A stretch of 6,268 bases of DNA from an uncultured Oscillospiraceae bacterium (GTDB lineage Bacteria > Bacillota > Clostridia > Oscillospirales > Acutalibacteraceae), in assembly GCA_900552925.1 (NCBI GenBank), contig USBH01000101.1:1-6268 (forward strand), given 5' to 3'. The notes under the pieces are model-generated. The model worked only from the letters and a program-made list of their open reading frames with translations, was not told the DNA's origin and ran no database searches. Within the stretch, counting starts at the first letter, position 1; each line of letters begins with the position of its first letter. Shown here in pieces: positions 6,222-6,268 of this stretch. Position numbers and translations under genes: made by a program.

Positions 6222-6268
6222 CTGTCTCTTATACACATCTGACGCTGCCGACGAATTAGACGGTGTAG
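6222..6268 (+). other. Illumina Nextera adapter at contig end (artefact, not genome)
   Basis: CTGTCTCTTATACACATCT (6222-6240) is the Tn5 mosaic end as used in Nextera libraries. It is followed by GACGCTGCCGACGA (6241-6254), the reverse complement of the Read 1 primer part. Then come an 8-base index ATTAGACG (6255-6262; reverse complement CGTCTAAT, which I recall as Nextera XT index S510) and GTGTAG (6263-6268), the beginning of the P5 arm. The whole order matches a read running through a short insert into the i5 adapter. Genomic sequence ends at 6221 or a base or two before. Confidence 0.98.

Noticed and set aside
6222..6240. Transposon end, suggesting a Tn5-type mobile element
   Set aside because: It is the mosaic end used in library preparation, followed by sequencing primer, index and P5 bases, with no transposase or target duplication.

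Overview
The window looks like a fragment of a GC-rich, anaerobic clostridial (Bacillota/Clostridia, roughly Oscillospiraceae-like) genome. The reasons are a V/A-type ATPase operon end with the gene order B then D, an FtsH of the type I associate with Clostridia, strong AGGAGG-like ribosome binding sites, and small TetR and HdeD-like proteins. No 16S or other marker is present, so the placement is an inference. The right end is also a contig end: the last 47 bases are Illumina Nextera adapter, not genome.

Layout. Bases 1-785 hold the 3' part of the V-type ATPase subunit B gene, followed 6 bases later by subunit D (792-1448, GTG start) and a strong rho-independent terminator (1485-1521). Converging on it from the right is a minus-strand cluster: a small uncharacterised coiled-coil protein (3912-3457), a 61-codon reading frame carrying one membrane segment (3470-3285), and ftsH (3316-1610). 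The three frames overlap by 14 and 32 bases. FtsH normally has two N-terminal membrane segments. Here the first one is in the 61-codon frame and everything from the extracytoplasmic domain onward is in the ftsH frame, so the gene is split by a frame break (sequence error, mutation, or a real split gene).

A 308-base divergent intergenic region (3913-4220) separates this cluster from a plus-strand pair: an HdeD/DUF308-like six-helix membrane protein (4221-4763) and a family 8 glycosyltransferase (4747-5595) that overlaps it by 17 bases and uses a TTG start. A hairpin with a T-run on each side (5617-5662) ends this pair and, from the other strand, a TetR-family regulator (6188-5664). The regulator has its own SD and an extended -10 element immediately before the genome/adapter junction.

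Functionally this is ordinary chromosomal content: ion-translocating ATPase, membrane protein quality control, an envelope or glycan-related pair, and a regulator whose targets lie off the contig. I found no convincing new system. The points worth attention are the adapter tail, which creates a false N-terminus for the regulator, and the split ftsH.
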